Assembly: GCF_000282975.1 (NCBI RefSeq)
Contig: NZ_ALJC01000038.1
Coordinates: forward strand, 62,001-126,000
Reading direction: 5' to 3'
DNA length: 64,000 nt
Source: Pseudomonas psychrophila HA-4
GTDB taxonomy: Bacteria; Pseudomonadota; Gammaproteobacteria; Pseudomonadales; Pseudomonadaceae
Every line of letters begins with the position of its first letter. The first letter of the stretch is position 1. The notes below the pieces were generated by a model, which saw only the letters and a program-made list of their open reading frames with translations, was not told the DNA's origin and made no database searches. Of the stretch, positions 29,915 through 41,300 are shown piece by piece. A program made the position numbers and the translations under genes.

Positions 29915-30562
29915 ATGGATCTGGATCTCATACAGCGTACCTTTCCGTTTTTTCTGGAAGCGGCCTGGATAACGGTGCAAGTCTCGGTCCTTGCACTACT
30001 ACTGGGGTTTGTGGTCGCCATCGTGCTCGTGGCTGCGCGGTTGTCGACGGTGTTCATCTTTCGATGCCTGTCACGGCTGTACGTAAGTGTTTTTCGCGGC
30101 ACGCCTTGTCTGGTTCAACTGTTCATCATTTATTTCGGCGGACCGCAAATCGGGCTTGAGTTGGAGCCGTTAACGGCGGGCGTCATCGGTTTGGGGCTGA
30201 ATATTGCCGCCTACATGGCTGAATCTATTCGTGGCGCTATCGCCAACGTTGATCCTGGGCAGGTAGAAGCTGCACGTTCAATTGGTTTCGGCAGAGGGCA
30301 AACCTTATTGCTTATTACCCTGCCGCAAACAGCAAAATTAATGATACGGCCGCTGGGCGTTAACGCTGTCGCACTGATCAAAGGGTCTGCTTTAGTGTCG
30401 ACGATCTCAGTGGTTGAACTGTCCTATACCGCGCAACGCTTTATCAGCTCTACGTACAAGCCTTTTGAAATCTTTATCGTGTCTGCGCTGCTTTATATTG
30501 TGATGGTCTACTCGGTCAGGTTAGTGGTTGACTATCTCGATAATCGCTTCGCCGCTAGGTGA
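29915..30562 (+). CDS. Amino acid ABC transporter permease 1
   Basis: Inner membrane permease of the HisMQ type, 215 residues, with about five helices (AAWITVQVSVLALLLGFVVAIVLV first). The EAA loop VDPGQVEAARSIGFGRGQTLLLITLPQ contacts the ATPase. The frame begins earlier with a TTG at 29894; ATG 29915 is preferred. It pairs with the next gene to form the heterodimeric channel. Confidence 0.92.
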   Translation: MDLDLIQRTFPFFLEAAWITVQVSVLALLLGFVVAIVLVAARLSTVFIFRCLSRLYVSVFRGTPCLVQLFIIYFGGPQIGLELEPLTAGVIGLGLNIAAYMAESIRGAIANVDPGQVEAARSIGFGRGQTLLLITLPQTAKLMIRPLGVNAVALIKGSALVSTISVVELSYTAQRFISSTYKPFEIFIVSALLYIVMVYSVRLVVDYLDNRFAAR

Positions 30563-30572
30563 GAGTATTCAT

Positions 30573-31232
30573 ATGCAGAGTCTGGACCTTAGTATAGTTG
30601 CGCCTTATTCCGAGTTGCTGGCGACGGGGCTGGGGTGGACAGTTGTTATGTTCATCAGCTCCAGCCTATTGAGTGTGATCGCGGGAATAGCATTTGCACT
30701 GATCGTGCTCTATGCCCCTAAACTTTTGGCGTTGCCCGTGCGCTTTATGACGTGGTTGCTAATGGGAACGCCACTGTTGCTTCAGTTGTACGTGATTTAT
30801 TACGGACTGGTGCAAGTTGGAATTGATATTCCTGCGCCGGTGGCCGGCATTATTGGTCTTAGTTTGCACTTCGCGGTCTACAACGCTGACGTTATTCGTG
30901 CCGGGGTGTTATCTGTAGACCCTGGGCAGATTGAAGGTGCCCGATCTATCGGCCTTAGCCGTGGGCAGACGCAGTGTTACATCGTGGTTCCGCAAGCACT
31001 TCGCAAGACCATAGCGCCGCTCGGAAACAACCTAATAGTTCTATTAAAAGACACGTCTCTGGTGTCTATCATCGGCATTGCCGAGTTGGTCTACAGCGCG
31101 CAGCTCGCCGTGAGTGAAACCTACAGCCCGTTTGAGTTTTATCTGGCTGTTGCGGTTATTTATTATGCAGCCAACCTTGTTCTCGAAGCCGGCCTGCACC
31201 TTCTCGAAAAAAAGGTAGAGATGTCACGATGA
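30573..31232 (+). CDS. Amino acid ABC transporter permease 2
   Basis: Second HisMQ-type permease, 219 residues, related to its neighbour: the EAA loop reads [30 protein letters not shown] 30573 follows an AGGTGAG Shine-Dalgarno; the upstream extension to 30528 overlaps permease 1 and is not needed. Its stop overlaps the ATPase start (ATGA), so these genes are translationally coupled. Confidence 0.92.
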   Translation: MQSLDLSIVAPYSELLATGLGWTVVMFISSSLLSVIAGIAFALIVLYAPKLLALPVRFMTWLLMGTPLLLQLYVIYYGLVQVGIDIPAPVAGIIGLSLHFAVYNADVIRAGVLSVDPGQIEGARSIGLSRGQTQCYIVVPQALRKTIAPLGNNLIVLLKDTSLVSIIGIAELVYSAQLAVSETYSPFEFYLAVAVIYYAANLVLEAGLHLLEKKVEMSR

Positions 31233-31993
31233 TCAAAAAAGAATTCATGATTGAGGTCAAAGGCGCGCGCAAGGCTTATGGCGCACTTGAAGTTCTTAAA
31301 GGCATCGACCTTCGCGTATCGCGCGGACAAATCATCGCGATCATCGGCCCAAGTGGATCAGGAAAAAGCACGCTACTGCGCTCAATCAACCACCTGGAAG
31401 TGCTAAACGACGGTGAAATATGGTTAGAGGGTGAGCAAGTCAATCGGCCTTTGAAAGGTCGTGCCTTTGAACAGCACATTAATGCGGTGCGGCAGCAGAT
31501 GGGGATGGTATTTCAGCACTTCAATTTATTTCCACACTTGACCGTGTATGAAAACATCGCACTCGGCCCGGTAAAACTTAAAGGCCTTACGAAAAAAGCC
31601 TCCCGCGAGTTGGCCATGGAATATCTGGCAAAAGTGGGGTTGTCCAACAAATTCGATGAATACCCGTCTCGCCTGTCCGGTGGGCAAAAACAGCGGGTTG
31701 CGATTGCAAGGGCTTTGGCGATGCAGCCCAAGGTGATGCTGTTTGACGAAGCGACATCGGCCTTAGACCCGGAGTTGGTTGAAGAGGTCAACCTGGTCAT
31801 GAAGCAACTCGCTGCCGAGCACATGACCATGCTCATCGTCACCCATGAGATGCGCTTTGCAGGGGAGGTGGCAGACCGGATTGTCTTCATGGACGGTGGC
31901 GTAGTGGTAGAAGAAGGCGCCCCGCATGACATTCTGCAAAACCCGACTCAGGAACGAACCCGATCATTCTTGAAAAACCACCTGCACGCCTGA
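31229..31993 (+). CDS. Amino acid ABC transporter ATP-binding protein
   Basis: Polar amino acid-type ABC ATPase of 254 residues. Walker [16 protein letters not shown]-loop [17 protein letters not shown], signature [19 protein letters not shown], Walker [15 protein letters not shown] and switch His in VTHEMRFA are all present. It energises the two permeases. Together the four genes form a complete importer that shares an operator with the fusion enzyme, which points to the enzyme's substrate as its cargo. Confidence 0.94.
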   Translation: MIKKEFMIEVKGARKAYGALEVLKGIDLRVSRGQIIAIIGPSGSGKSTLLRSINHLEVLNDGEIWLEGEQVNRPLKGRAFEQHINAVRQQMGMVFQHFNLFPHLTVYENIALGPVKLKGLTKKASRELAMEYLAKVGLSNKFDEYPSRLSGGQKQRVAIARALAMQPKVMLFDEATSALDPELVEEVNLVMKQLAAEHMTMLIVTHEMRFAGEVADRIVFMDGGVVVEEGAPHDILQNPTQERTRSFLKNHLHA

Positions 31994-32199
31994 GCACGAC
32001 TTGCGCGGTATGTCGTATACGTAACCTCGTAGCAGTTGCCGCGCTGTGCCCATCGCGCGGCATTTGTTAATTCTGCATTAATCCCCCTGCGACACTTTCC
32101 CTACACAGTCTCCTACATCCAGATCAAAGACCTGGGTGTAAACTGCGCGCCTTGTGACAGCGGCTAAACTCCATACATAACCTGGCAAAGGGAAGCAGG

Positions 32200-32709
32200 A
32201 TGACAGATGAAATGATACGACTGAGCCGCGAGAAGCGCTTTTTGGTCTTGCTCGGGCTGATCTGTCTGGCACTGATTGGCGGCGCGTTGTACATGCAAAT
32301 CGTGCTTGGCGAAGCGCCTTGTCCGCTGTGTATCCTGCAACGCTACGCATTGCTGCTGATTGCGATCTTTGCCTTTATAGGCGCCGCAATGCCGACGCGG
32401 CGCAGCCTCACGGTGTGTGAGGTGCTGGTGGTGCTGAGCGCCATTGGCGGTGTGATCGCCGCCGGGCGTCACGTCTTTATCCTTGCGAACCCGCAAGTGA
32501 GCTGCGGCATTGATGTGTTGCAGCCGATCGTTGACGGCTTGCCGCTGGCGACGGTTTTCCCGCTGGGCTTTCAGGTCGACGGCTTCTGTTCCACCCCTTA
32601 TCCGCCGGTGTTCGGCCTATCGTTGGCGCAGTGGGCGCTGGTGGCCTTTGTGCTAACCAGCGTTCTAGTACCGTTGGGGATCTACCGCAATCGGAAAAAA
32701 CACAGCTGA
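32200..32709 (+). CDS. dsbB: Disulfide bond formation protein DsbB
   Basis: Inner membrane quinone reductase that reoxidises DsbA. The 169-residue protein has four membrane segments, the first periplasmic pair Cys-Pro-Leu-Cys (GEAPCPLCILQRYALL) and the second pair in QVSCGID ... DGFCSTPYP. Its own terminator follows. The gene stands just before the cytochrome bo3 operon on the same strand. Confidence 0.95.
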   Translation: MTDEMIRLSREKRFLVLLGLICLALIGGALYMQIVLGEAPCPLCILQRYALLLIAIFAFIGAAMPTRRSLTVCEVLVVLSAIGGVIAAGRHVFILANPQVSCGIDVLQPIVDGLPLATVFPLGFQVDGFCSTPYPPVFGLSLAQWALVAFVLTSVLVPLGIYRNRKKHS

Positions 32710-32730
32710 GTTGTGAAATTTGGCTTGAGC

Positions 32731-32768
32731 CGCCCCGCACTTTTCTTGAGAATGCGGGGCGTTTTTTT
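32731..32768 (+). terminator. Terminator after dsbB
   Basis: CGCCCCGCA ... TGCGGGGCG stem with a loop of about 12 bases, followed by seven T residues, 22 bases past the dsbB stop. Confidence 0.92.
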
Positions 32769-33512
32769 GGCCTCGCAAAAATGTCAACAGGATGTGAATC
32801 CACGCACTAAAGTTAGAGGGCGCTTGTGCGACATATTGTCACGCACAAAGTGTCGCAGATGGCGTTTTCTGTAGGACTCAAGCGTACAAAACGGTTTAGT
32901 CAGGTTTTATCGGCTTAGACATTTTTTTGCGGATCAGGCGCTTGAAGTTGCCCTTTGCTGGCTCCATGCAAACTGGCTGAAAGCCTGTTTGTTTGGGCGT
33001 TTGCAGGGTTTTGCGCCCTATTTTGGTGCGCTAAAAAGGGGTGTGTCAGTGTCGGGGGATTGCCGTGCTACAGGCTTTTTAAGGAGCATGTCTGACCCCG
33101 ATACGTAACAATAGTGAGGGATTGTTACTGGAACCGAGAAGAATTATTTCTGGATGAGACATGGTGTGTAGAGAGCTTCCTATCTACAATCGCCTGCACT
33201 GAACGTCCAGCCTGCTCGTCCCTGAGCCCAAGCGGGTAGTCGGCGGTCGCCTGGGCAGTTCATGGCAGGTGTCCCGTGCGGCTTCCAGGTACTGGCAACC
33301 CTTCTAAGTTCTGCACCAAATGGAATTGGTCTGTGACAAGGCCATTGACCACGTATCGAATAAGAAATCACTGCTAACCCGGGATTTGCGAATTCACCTG
33401 ATGGTGATGAGCAGGCATTTATTCAAGCCCGGAAAAGAGCCAACCCTTGGTAGGGCGAAGTGTTGGCGAAAAAAACCAACTGCATTGTGCAAGCTGTTTT
33501 AGAGGTCGTGAG
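32769..33512 (+). promoter_or_regulatory. Long untranslated region upstream of cyoA
   Basis: About 740 bases without a convincing gene. It contains an inverted repeat TGCGACA ... TGTCGCA (arms 32827-32833 and 32851-32857), a second, TAACAAT-N8-ATTGTTA (33106-33127), and near the 3' end GTTGG-CGAAAAAAA-CCAAC, an A-rich loop on a short stem about 30-50 bases before the start. The bo3 oxidase genes of Pseudomonas are under redox (Anr) and Crc/Hfq control, so this leader probably carries such sites, but I cannot assign any of the repeats to a named regulator. Confidence 0.5.
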
Positions 33513-34451
33513 ATGACTAAAAAAAGGTACCCCAGACTCCTTGGCTTATTGCCACTTTTCGGCACGTTGCTGCTGGGAGGCTGCAATATGACATTGCTCG
33601 ATCCGGTGGGGCAGGTAGGGATCGAAGAGCGGAATCTGATCATCACTGCAACATTGCTGATGCTTCTGGTCGTGGTTCCGGTCATCTTGATGACCCTGAT
33701 CTTCGCGTGGAAATATCGCGCGTCGAACAAAGACGCCACATACGCACCGAAATGGTCGCACTCCACCAAGATCGAAGTCGTGATCTGGACTGTGCCAATT
33801 CTCATCATCATCGCCTTGGGCGTGATTACCTATAAGTCGACTCACGCGCTGGACCCATATCGTCCGCTCGAGTCTGATGTTAAGCCGATTACCATTGAAG
33901 TGGTTTCTCTGGACTGGAAGTGGATGTTCATCTACCCGGAACAGGGCATCGCCACGGTCAACAAGATTGTGTTCCCGGCTAACACCCCAATCAATTTCCG
34001 CATTACCTCCGACGCTGTGATGAACTCGTTCTTCATCCCGGGTCTGGGCGGCCAGATCTACGCCATGGCCGGCATGACGACCAAGCTGCATTTGATTGCC
34101 AACAAAAACGCCGAAATGGATGGCATCTCTGCCAACTACAGCGGCGCGGGTTTCACTGGCATGAAATTCAAAGCGATCGCCACTTCTCAGGCTGACTTCG
34201 ACGCCTGGGTAAGTGAAGTCAAAGCGTCACCTAAACAGCTTGATAACGCTGAATACGCGGCCTTGACCAAACCTAGCCAGAACAACCCTGTTGAACTCTA
34301 TTCTTCGGTCACACCGAACCTGTTCCAGACCATCATCGACAAGTATGAAGGTATGAACCCAGGCAAGCCTGTGAAGCACGAGAAGAAAGAAGTGTCCGGG
34401 ACCCAAGGTTTGGACAACACCTCGAATTCAGCTGCCGGGGCAGAGGAGTAA
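33513..34451 (+). CDS. cyoA: Cytochrome bo3 ubiquinol oxidase subunit II
   Basis: Lipoprotein subunit of the proton-pumping quinol oxidase, 312 residues. Lipobox LLLGGC gives the mature Cys near residue 24. Two membrane helices follow ([25 protein letters not shown] and [18 protein letters not shown]), then the cupredoxin-fold periplasmic domain ([52 protein letters not shown]). The fold lacks the CuA cysteine pair, as expected for a quinol oxidase. The frame is open upstream to 33447, but ATG 33513 follows AGAGG and gives the family start. Confidence 0.96.
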   Translation: MTKKRYPRLLGLLPLFGTLLLGGCNMTLLDPVGQVGIEERNLIITATLLMLLVVVPVILMTLIFAWKYRASNKDATYAPKWSHSTKIEVVIWTVPILIIIALGVITYKSTHALDPYRPLESDVKPITIEVVSLDWKWMFIYPEQGIATVNKIVFPANTPINFRITSDAVMNSFFIPGLGGQIYAMAGMTTKLHLIANKNAEMDGISANYSGAGFTGMKFKAIATSQADFDAWVSEVKASPKQLDNAEYAALTKPSQNNPVELYSSVTPNLFQTIIDKYEGMNPGKPVKHEKKEVSGTQGLDNTSNSAAGAEE

Positions 34452-34454
34452 ACG

Positions 34455-36479
34455 ATGTTAGGTAAATTAAGTCTGGACGCCATACCGTTCCACGAGCCGA
34501 TAGTGATGGTTACCGTCGCTATGATTCTGCTCGGCGGGTTGGCGCTCGTCGCTGGTATTACGTATTTCAAAAAGTGGACCTACCTGTGGACCGAATGGCT
34601 AACGTCAGTCGACCACAAGAAGATTGGCGTGATGTACATCATCGTCGCCATGATCATGCTGCTGCGCGGCTTTGCCGACGCCGTCATGATGCGTACCCAG
34701 TTGGCCATGGCCACCGAGGGTTCGCCGGGCTACTTGCCGCCTGAACACTATGACCAGATCTTCACCGCTCACGGTGTGATCATGATCATCTTCATGGCGA
34801 TGCCATTCTTCACCGGCCTGATGAACCTTGCAGTGCCGCTGCAGATCGGCGCGCGTGACGTTGCCTACCCATTCCTGAACTCCCTGAGCTTCTGGCTGCT
34901 GGTGTCCGGTGTGGTACTGGTTAACCTGTCGCTGGGCGTCGGCGAGTTCGCCAAGACCGGTTGGGTTGCGTATCCGCCGCTGTCGGGCTTGCAGTACAGT
35001 CCGGGCGTGGGTGTCGACTACTACATCTGGGCGCTACAGCTATCGGGGCTAGGTACGACGTTAACCGGGGTTAACTTCCTGGCGACCGTGCTGAAAATGC
35101 GTGCTCCAGGCATGAAACTGATGGACATGCCGATCTTCACCTGGACCTGCACCTGGGCAAACGTTCTGATCGTGGCTTCGTTCCCGATCTTGACCGCTAC
35201 CCTTGCTCTGCTGACGCTTGACCGTTACATGGATTTCCACATTTTCACCAATGAACTTGGTGGCAATCCAATGATGTACGTGAACTTGTTCTGGGCGTGG
35301 GGTCACCCTGAGGTATACATCCTCATTCTGCCGGCGTTCGGGATCTTCTCTGAAGTCATCTCGACCTTCACTGGCAAGCGTCTGTTCGGTCACCACTCGA
35401 TGGTCTACGCTTCCGGCGCGATCTCGGTACTGGGCTTCATGGTTTGGCTGCACCACTTCTTCACCATGGGTTCGGGTGCAAGCGTCAACGCCTTCTTCGG
35501 CTTGGCGACGATGCTGATTTCTATCCCGACGGGTGTGAAGTTATTTAACTGGCTATTCACCATCTACCGTGGCCGTCTGCAGTTCACCAGCCAGGTTCTC
35601 TGGACCCTGGGCTTTATGGTGACCTTCGCCATCGGTGGTATGACCGGCGTACTGCTGGCCATTCCGGGTGCTGACTTCGTACTGCACAACAGCCTGTTCG
35701 TAATTGCTCACTTCCACAACGTGATCATCGGCGGCGCAGTATTCGGTTACATCGCTGGTTTCAGCTTTTACTTCCCTAAAGCCTTCGGCTTCAAGCTGCA
35801 CGAAGGTTGGGGCAAGGCAGCATTCTGGTTCTGGATCGTCGGCTTCTTCGTTGCCTTCATGCCGCTCTATGCACTGGGCTTCATGGGCATGACGCGTCGT
35901 CTGAACGCCACTACCAACCCTGAATGGGTGCCTTACCTGTACGTTGCTGCGGTCGGTGCTGCACTGATTGCCGTAGGTATCGCTTGCCAACTGATCCAGC
36001 TGTACGTATCGGTACGTGACCGCAACAAACCAGAGAACGCCTGCGAATTTGGCGATCCATGGAATGGCCACACCCTGGAATGGTCGACTTCGTCGCCACC
36101 TCCGTTCTACAACTTCGCTGTTGTGCCAACCGTAAACGGTATTGACCCGTTCACCGAGGCCAAAGAAGAAGGGACTGCGTACAAGGTTCCAGCCAAGTAC
36201 TCGCCGATCCACATGCCTAGCAACACCGCTACCGGTTTGGTAATGGGCATGCTGCTGACCGTATTCGGTTTCGCAATGATCTGGCACATCTGGTGGTTGG
36301 CGATCGTCAGCCTGGTTGGCACTGTAGGGTATTTCGTCCTGCACGCTGCCCGTGATGACCAAGGCTACATGGTGCCGGTGGAAACCATCGAGCGCATCGA
36401 AGCCGAGCAGCACAAGCGTCTGTTGGCCGCCAAAGCAATACCGGCTGACCGTGTTGAAACCAAGTTGGGACAGGCATAA
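34455..36479 (+). CDS. cyoB: Cytochrome bo3 ubiquinol oxidase subunit I
   Basis: Catalytic haem-copper subunit, 674 residues, about 15 membrane helices. Visible ligands: low-spin haem His in [18 protein letters not shown]; copper B His with the cross-linked Tyr in [17 protein letters not shown]; the His pair in [11 protein letters not shown]; haem ligands in [13 protein letters not shown]. It reduces O2 to water and pumps protons. It lies 3 bases after cyoA. Confidence 0.98.
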   Translation: MLGKLSLDAIPFHEPIVMVTVAMILLGGLALVAGITYFKKWTYLWTEWLTSVDHKKIGVMYIIVAMIMLLRGFADAVMMRTQLAMATEGSPGYLPPEHYDQIFTAHGVIMIIFMAMPFFTGLMNLAVPLQIGARDVAYPFLNSLSFWLLVSGVVLVNLSLGVGEFAKTGWVAYPPLSGLQYSPGVGVDYYIWALQLSGLGTTLTGVNFLATVLKMRAPGMKLMDMPIFTWTCTWANVLIVASFPILTATLALLTLDRYMDFHIFTNELGGNPMMYVNLFWAWGHPEVYILILPAFGIFSEVISTFTGKRLFGHHSMVYASGAISVLGFMVWLHHFFTMGSGASVNAFFGLATMLISIPTGVKLFNWLFTIYRGRLQFTSQVLWTLGFMVTFAIGGMTGVLLAIPGADFVLHNSLFVIAHFHNVIIGGAVFGYIAGFSFYFPKAFGFKLHEGWGKAAFWFWIVGFFVAFMPLYALGFMGMTRRLNATTNPEWVPYLYVAAVGAALIAVGIACQLIQLYVSVRDRNKPENACEFGDPWNGHTLEWSTSSPPPFYNFAVVPTVNGIDPFTEAKEEGTAYKVPAKYSPIHMPSNTATGLVMGMLLTVFGFAMIWHIWWLAIVSLVGTVGYFVLHAARDDQGYMVPVETIERIEAEQHKRLLAAKAIPADRVETKLGQA

Positions 36480-36482
36480 ACC

Positions 36483-37109
36483 ATGTCGAATATAGCGACC
36501 AATGCTGGACACGCTCATGGCCACGACCATGAGCACGATGAGCACCACCACGACGCGGGCGAGACAACCGTATTTGGTTTCTGGCTCTACCTGATGACCG
36601 ACTGCATCATCTTTGCATCGCTCTTCGCGGTATACGCAGTACTGGTAGGTAACGTAGCCGGTGGCCCGTCGGGCCACGACATCTTCGAACTGCCGTACGT
36701 GTTGGGTGAAACCGCACTGCTGTTGTTCAGTTCGATCACGTATGGCTTTGCCATGCTGGCGTTCTACAAAGGCAACAAGAGCGGTGTGCTGACCTGGCTG
36801 GGCATCACCTTCCTGCTGGGTGCCGGCTTCATCGGCATGGAAATCAACGAGTTCCACCTGTTGATCTCTGAGGGCTACGGCCCGCACCGCAGCGGCTTCC
36901 TGTCAGCGTTCTTCACCCTGGTCGGTACCCACGGTCTGCACGTGACCTGTGGCCTGATCTGGATGGCGATCATGATGTATCAGGTCCAGAAAAAAGGCCT
37001 GACCTCGACCAACAAAACGCGTCTGAGCTGCCTGAGCTTGTTCTGGCACTTCCTGGACGTGGTGTGGATCTGCGTATTCACCGTTGTTTATCTGATGGGG
37101 ACTCTGTAA
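36483..37109 (+). CDS. cyoC: Cytochrome bo3 ubiquinol oxidase subunit III
   Basis: Membrane subunit of 208 residues and five helices, with a His/Asp/Glu-rich cytoplasmic N-terminus ([18 protein letters not shown]). Core motifs include [17 protein letters not shown] and [18 protein letters not shown]. It stabilises subunit I. It sits directly between cyoB and cyoD. Confidence 0.97.
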   Translation: MSNIATNAGHAHGHDHEHDEHHHDAGETTVFGFWLYLMTDCIIFASLFAVYAVLVGNVAGGPSGHDIFELPYVLGETALLLFSSITYGFAMLAFYKGNKSGVLTWLGITFLLGAGFIGMEINEFHLLISEGYGPHRSGFLSAFFTLVGTHGLHVTCGLIWMAIMMYQVQKKGLTSTNKTRLSCLSLFWHFLDVVWICVFTVVYLMGTL

Positions 37110-37436
37110 ATGGCTAACGCACATTCTGACGGCGCGAACCACGGCAGCGTGAAGTCCTACGCAACTGGCTTCATCTTGTCGGTGATCCTGACCGCAATTC
37201 CGTTTTGGCTGGTGATGAACCCAATCCTGGCTAAATCGACCACCTTGGCTATCGTGCTGTTGACTGCGGTGATTCAGGTCGTTGTTCACCTGGTGTACTT
37301 CCTGCACATGGACCGTTCGCCAGAACAACGCAACAGTGTTGCAGCGTTGGTGTTCTCGGCGCTGGTGATTGTCCTGCTGGTGGGCTTGTCCCTGTGGATT
37401 ATGTTCAGCATCCACGCTGAAATGATGGCGAAGTGA
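37110..37436 (+). CDS. cyoD: Cytochrome bo3 ubiquinol oxidase subunit IV
   Basis: Small subunit of 108 residues with three membrane helices ([56 protein letters not shown]). It assists copper B assembly in subunit I. It starts on the base after the cyoC stop. Confidence 0.96.
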   Translation: MANAHSDGANHGSVKSYATGFILSVILTAIPFWLVMNPILAKSTTLAIVLLTAVIQVVVHLVYFLHMDRSPEQRNSVAALVFSALVIVLLVGLSLWIMFSIHAEMMAK

Positions 37437-37446
37437 GGTAAACCCG

Positions 37447-38334
37447 ATGTCCTTTAAGCACTTTATCCAAATCACCAAACCGGGGATCATTTTCGGTAAC
37501 GTGCTTTCTGTGGCAGGCGGGTTCTTCCTGGCCTCGAAGGGGCATTTTGATCTTGCCCTCTTCCTGGCCGCGGTAATCGGCACCTCTTTGGTCGTTGCGT
37601 CTGGTTGCGTGTTTAATAACTGCATAGACCGTGACATCGACATCAAGATGGACCGCACCAAAAATCGCGTACTGGTTCAAGGCCTCATCTCCCTCAAAGT
37701 GGCGTTGATTTATGCCACCTTGCTGGGGGTTGCAGGGCTTGTACTGCTGTATCGCGTGGCCAACCCGTTGGCGGCCTTGTTCGCCGCGATTGGCTTCGTG
37801 ATCTACGTGGGTTTGTACAGCCTGTACTTTAAGCGCAAGTCGGTTCACGGCACGCTTATAGGCAGCCTGTCGGGTGCAATGCCGCCGGTCATTGGTTACG
37901 TTGCAGTGAGCAATCACTTCGACATGGCCGCGCTGACCTTGCTGGTGATGTTCAGCCTGTGGCAGATGCCGCATTCCTACGCTATCGCGATCTTCCGCTT
38001 CAATGATTACCTGGCCGCATCGATTCCAGTGTTGCCAGTGAAGCGCGGGATCAAAGTCGCCAAGAAGCACATCCTGCTCTACATCCTCGCGTTCCTGATC
38101 GCGACCCTGATGCTCACCCTCGGCGGATACGCCGGCATGAGCTACATGGCCGTCGCAGCCGCGATGGGCATGTACTGGCTGTACATGGCGTGGACCGGCT
38201 ACAAAGCCGTTGACGACAAGGTGTGGGCGCGCAAGCTGTTCGTGTTCTCCATCTTCACCATCACCGCCCTGAGCGTCATGATGTCCCTGGACTTCAAAGT
38301 GCCGACCGAGTTGTTACTGACCTACGCGCACTAA
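37447..38334 (+). CDS. cyoE: Protohaem IX farnesyltransferase (haem o synthase)
   Basis: UbiA-family membrane prenyltransferase of 295 residues that makes haem o for the bo3 oxidase. Motifs: [16 protein letters not shown] at the N-terminus, the first Asp-rich site [18 protein letters not shown] and the second region [16 protein letters not shown]. Last gene of cyoABCDE; a bidirectional terminator follows. Confidence 0.97.
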   Translation: MSFKHFIQITKPGIIFGNVLSVAGGFFLASKGHFDLALFLAAVIGTSLVVASGCVFNNCIDRDIDIKMDRTKNRVLVQGLISLKVALIYATLLGVAGLVLLYRVANPLAALFAAIGFVIYVGLYSLYFKRKSVHGTLIGSLSGAMPPVIGYVAVSNHFDMAALTLLVMFSLWQMPHSYAIAIFRFNDYLAASIPVLPVKRGIKVAKKHILLYILAFLIATLMLTLGGYAGMSYMAVAAAMGMYWLYMAWTGYKAVDDKVWARKLFVFSIFTITALSVMMSLDFKVPTELLLTYAH

Positions 38335-38345
38335 GACAGCCAGAC

Positions 38346-38384
38346 AAAAAAACCGCCCTTCGATAAGAAGGGCGGTTTTTTTCG
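38346..38384. terminator. Bidirectional terminator between cyoE and the toxin gene
   Basis: AAAAAAACCGCCCTT-CGATAAG-AAGGGCGGTTTTTTT: A-tract on one side and T-tract on the other, so it can end both cyoE (plus strand) and the large convergent gene (minus strand, stop at 38398). Confidence 0.93.
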
Positions 38385-38397
38385 TTTTTACAGGGTA

Positions 38398-41300
38398 TTA
38401 AGCCCAGGAGTGTTCGTTTCCAACTTCGATAATGTATTTTGTTGCAAACGGAAAGTAGTGGTTGGTGCAGTCAATCGCATGTTTGTAATGTACGGGGTCA
38501 TAGATGCCTTGTGTCTGGAACGTTCCGTACTTGGGCATCAACTGAAACACCGTTCTATACACATCAGGTACCTTATCCATCAGTACATCATTCATCAGGG
38601 CGGGGCCGGTGAGTTGAAAATATTTCTTATGATAGGTTTTGAAATCGGCCTGGTTTTTGATCAATGCTTCACCCGTCAGGGTCACATCAAGTATGGGCTT
38701 AGGCTGTAAGTAAAAAGCCTTGTTGTCTAGAAAGCGATTATGCATTTCGGCAGAGATAGCGGTTAACAGGTTGTTGTTCGGATGTGATGCGAAGTGGCTG
38801 GTGTTATAGCCTTCAAAGTCCAACGTTTTTTCCGTGACGATGCCACCTAGCAAAAGGTCATGCGGTGCTGCTTTAATATCGTCGGCAACGAGCGGGATGA
38901 TCAATACATCATCCAAGTCCAGATACAGACCACCGTAATAGTTAACCAGTGGAAAACGCATAACGTCGCTGGCCGCAGACCAGGTTTTATAGTCGGCCTC
39001 TACAATGCTTGTGTATTGCTCGGCATTCGAACTGTTTTTAAATACATCGTAAAAGGCTTCCTCTCTGATGTTAGAGAGCTGTAACTTGGGTGCGTATAAC
39101 GCACATGCCAGTTTTATTTTTTCGAACAGATCGGCGCTAACATCGAGATGCAAGGTCGAGGTGAACTCAGTGGACAGCCTCAAGTTTTGAGCAATGATAT
39201 TAATCAAATGGTTACCCGGTGCTTGGTTGCCGATCCAGAGGTAATGAATTTGATTCGGAATGGCCACGGGATTTTGAGGCAGTTGAGGTAATTGGGGCAG
39301 GGTCAAGGGCACAAGATTTTTGGCAGGCGGGAGTGACGACTTAAGGGCGTTTAAGGTTTCAATACTGCCTTTCTGCCATTTCCCCGCAGCATTAAGCCAA
39401 AGCGGATCGCCGAAACTCATATCAACTTCGACGTTTGTCCCGGGTATTTTAAGCAGGGTACGTTCACGCCAATGGCCAAGGTTGGCGTCATACGCAACCG
39501 GAACCGCGTAGTGGCTCAACATGACTGTATAGTCGGGCGTTTTGTCAGGTGCGTTGAGATTAAGCACTTCATCCATGGGCACATTTAGACTGCGTTGAAA
39601 GAACGTGACGGTCGAGGATGTTTCCATTCCTCCTGCTAGTCCGCCACGGGCAAGTTCCCACACGTTTTCAGCTGCATTGAAGTGAACCTCTGGGCCTATG
39701 ACGGTGCCCTTATATACCTTGAGTGAGGCACTGCCGGCAGGGCGTGTCACAGCAAAAATATTTCCCTGCATACTTATGTAGGTTACCCCCGCTACTTGGT
39801 AACGGTTATCGACTCGCGGAACGCTAGATAAGTCAACATCGTCGATATGAAATTGATGCTGTTGAGCAATATTCAGTTTTCGTGAACCCCATGAAAAATC
39901 AGGGTTGAAGGGAACCAGAGGTCTACTAACGAGTGGGCTGTTAAGTGTTTTTTGCTGGATTAAAGGGGCCGTTAGAAATGAGGAATAGGCGGCCTCGGGG
40001 TTCAGTGTGGTTTTAAGTTCTACCAATGAAATGACGTTATTCAGCGACATTCCGGCTTGCAGTTTTCGCTGAATGAATGCCACCCCTTTGAGGCCGCCTC
40101 GGAACAAAAGCCCCGCCAGTGCCAAGGGATTGGCGGCAGAAATCACGCCTTTGCCCAACGTCGTGGCAAAGACTTTGCTGGCATAAAGCGTTTTCATGGA
40201 CGTCAGTGCAAACCTGGATACGCCGAACGATGTACTGCGCACCACAATCTTGCCCAGTGTGATTGAGGCCCTGAACCCGCTGTAAGCCGCTTTGCCGAAG
40301 GGCACAACAAACGCCAGAACTTCCAGTGCGCCAAATATCACAGTCCATGCGCTTACGTTCTTGCTCTCGATGTCTCTATAGAGGAAGTAGAACGGAATAA
40401 TAACTCTGAAAATGGCTTCGGTTCGGCCGACCAACTCATCTTTGTACGACTCGTAAGGAGTGGTGCCCCTAAATGCAGGACGCAGACTCGATAGGCTCTG
40501 GCTGAAGATTGAGCCGATCAGTTTTTCGCACAGTTGGTGCACACGCACCTCCTCGCTAATCTCGGTCGGGTTAGTCCACGTAAAGCTCAACTTCAATGCT
40601 GGCGTGACCTTCAGAGCACCGGGCGTGCCTGTTAGGTAGGCTTCTTGATCCAGTTCAGGTACGCCAGTGACGTACCGCTTTGAATCGGTCGGTGCCCACT
40701 CATCCGCGTCAAACAGGACGTGTGCGTTGCCCTCAGCCCTTATTTTCCTGATGGTCCCGGAAGGGCAAAAAACTTCATAAAAGTCGGTGGTTTGCGGGTC
40801 TGCTGAAAATGCCAGTACACCATAGAAGCCAGGTACTTCTGCGCCCTCAACCGTGAAAGAGACCCTCAGGAAATAATCGACATTGAGCAGGCCGTGACGC
40901 AGTTCTGGGCTTAAGTCATTGATCGCTTGTTTGAGCAACACCATCAGTGCCGCGTTGTTTTTTTGTTGAAAGGCATCGAACTGTTCATTGAATGCTTTCA
41001 ATAGCGTGCAGCCGCCTAATCCCTTGGACTCCAAGCCCAGCACGCTGTCGGATAAGGCACGATCCTGCCCGCAGGTCATATAGCGCTCCAGCAGAGACAT
41101 GTTCATGTTTCGGCCGCGAGTTTTGAAGCGGGGGACGAAGTATTCATGGATTTCAGCGTCAGTAAATGGCCTCTTTTTGTGCACATCGATGAGCGGGTGT
41201 TGGTCTGACAATTGCTGAAGTGCCATCTTTTTGCGACCCGGCGGGAGTTGCACCAGTGTCGTCATGGCCAAGGCCTTTTGCTCTTCAAGGTCGATGACGT

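Noticed and set aside
33320..33502. 60-codon plus-strand frame upstream of cyoA
   Set aside because: No good Shine-Dalgarno, odd composition and no recognisable feature; more likely part of the untranslated leader.
35553..36887. 444-codon minus-strand frame
   Set aside because: Antisense to cyoB and cyoC; low-sense protein.
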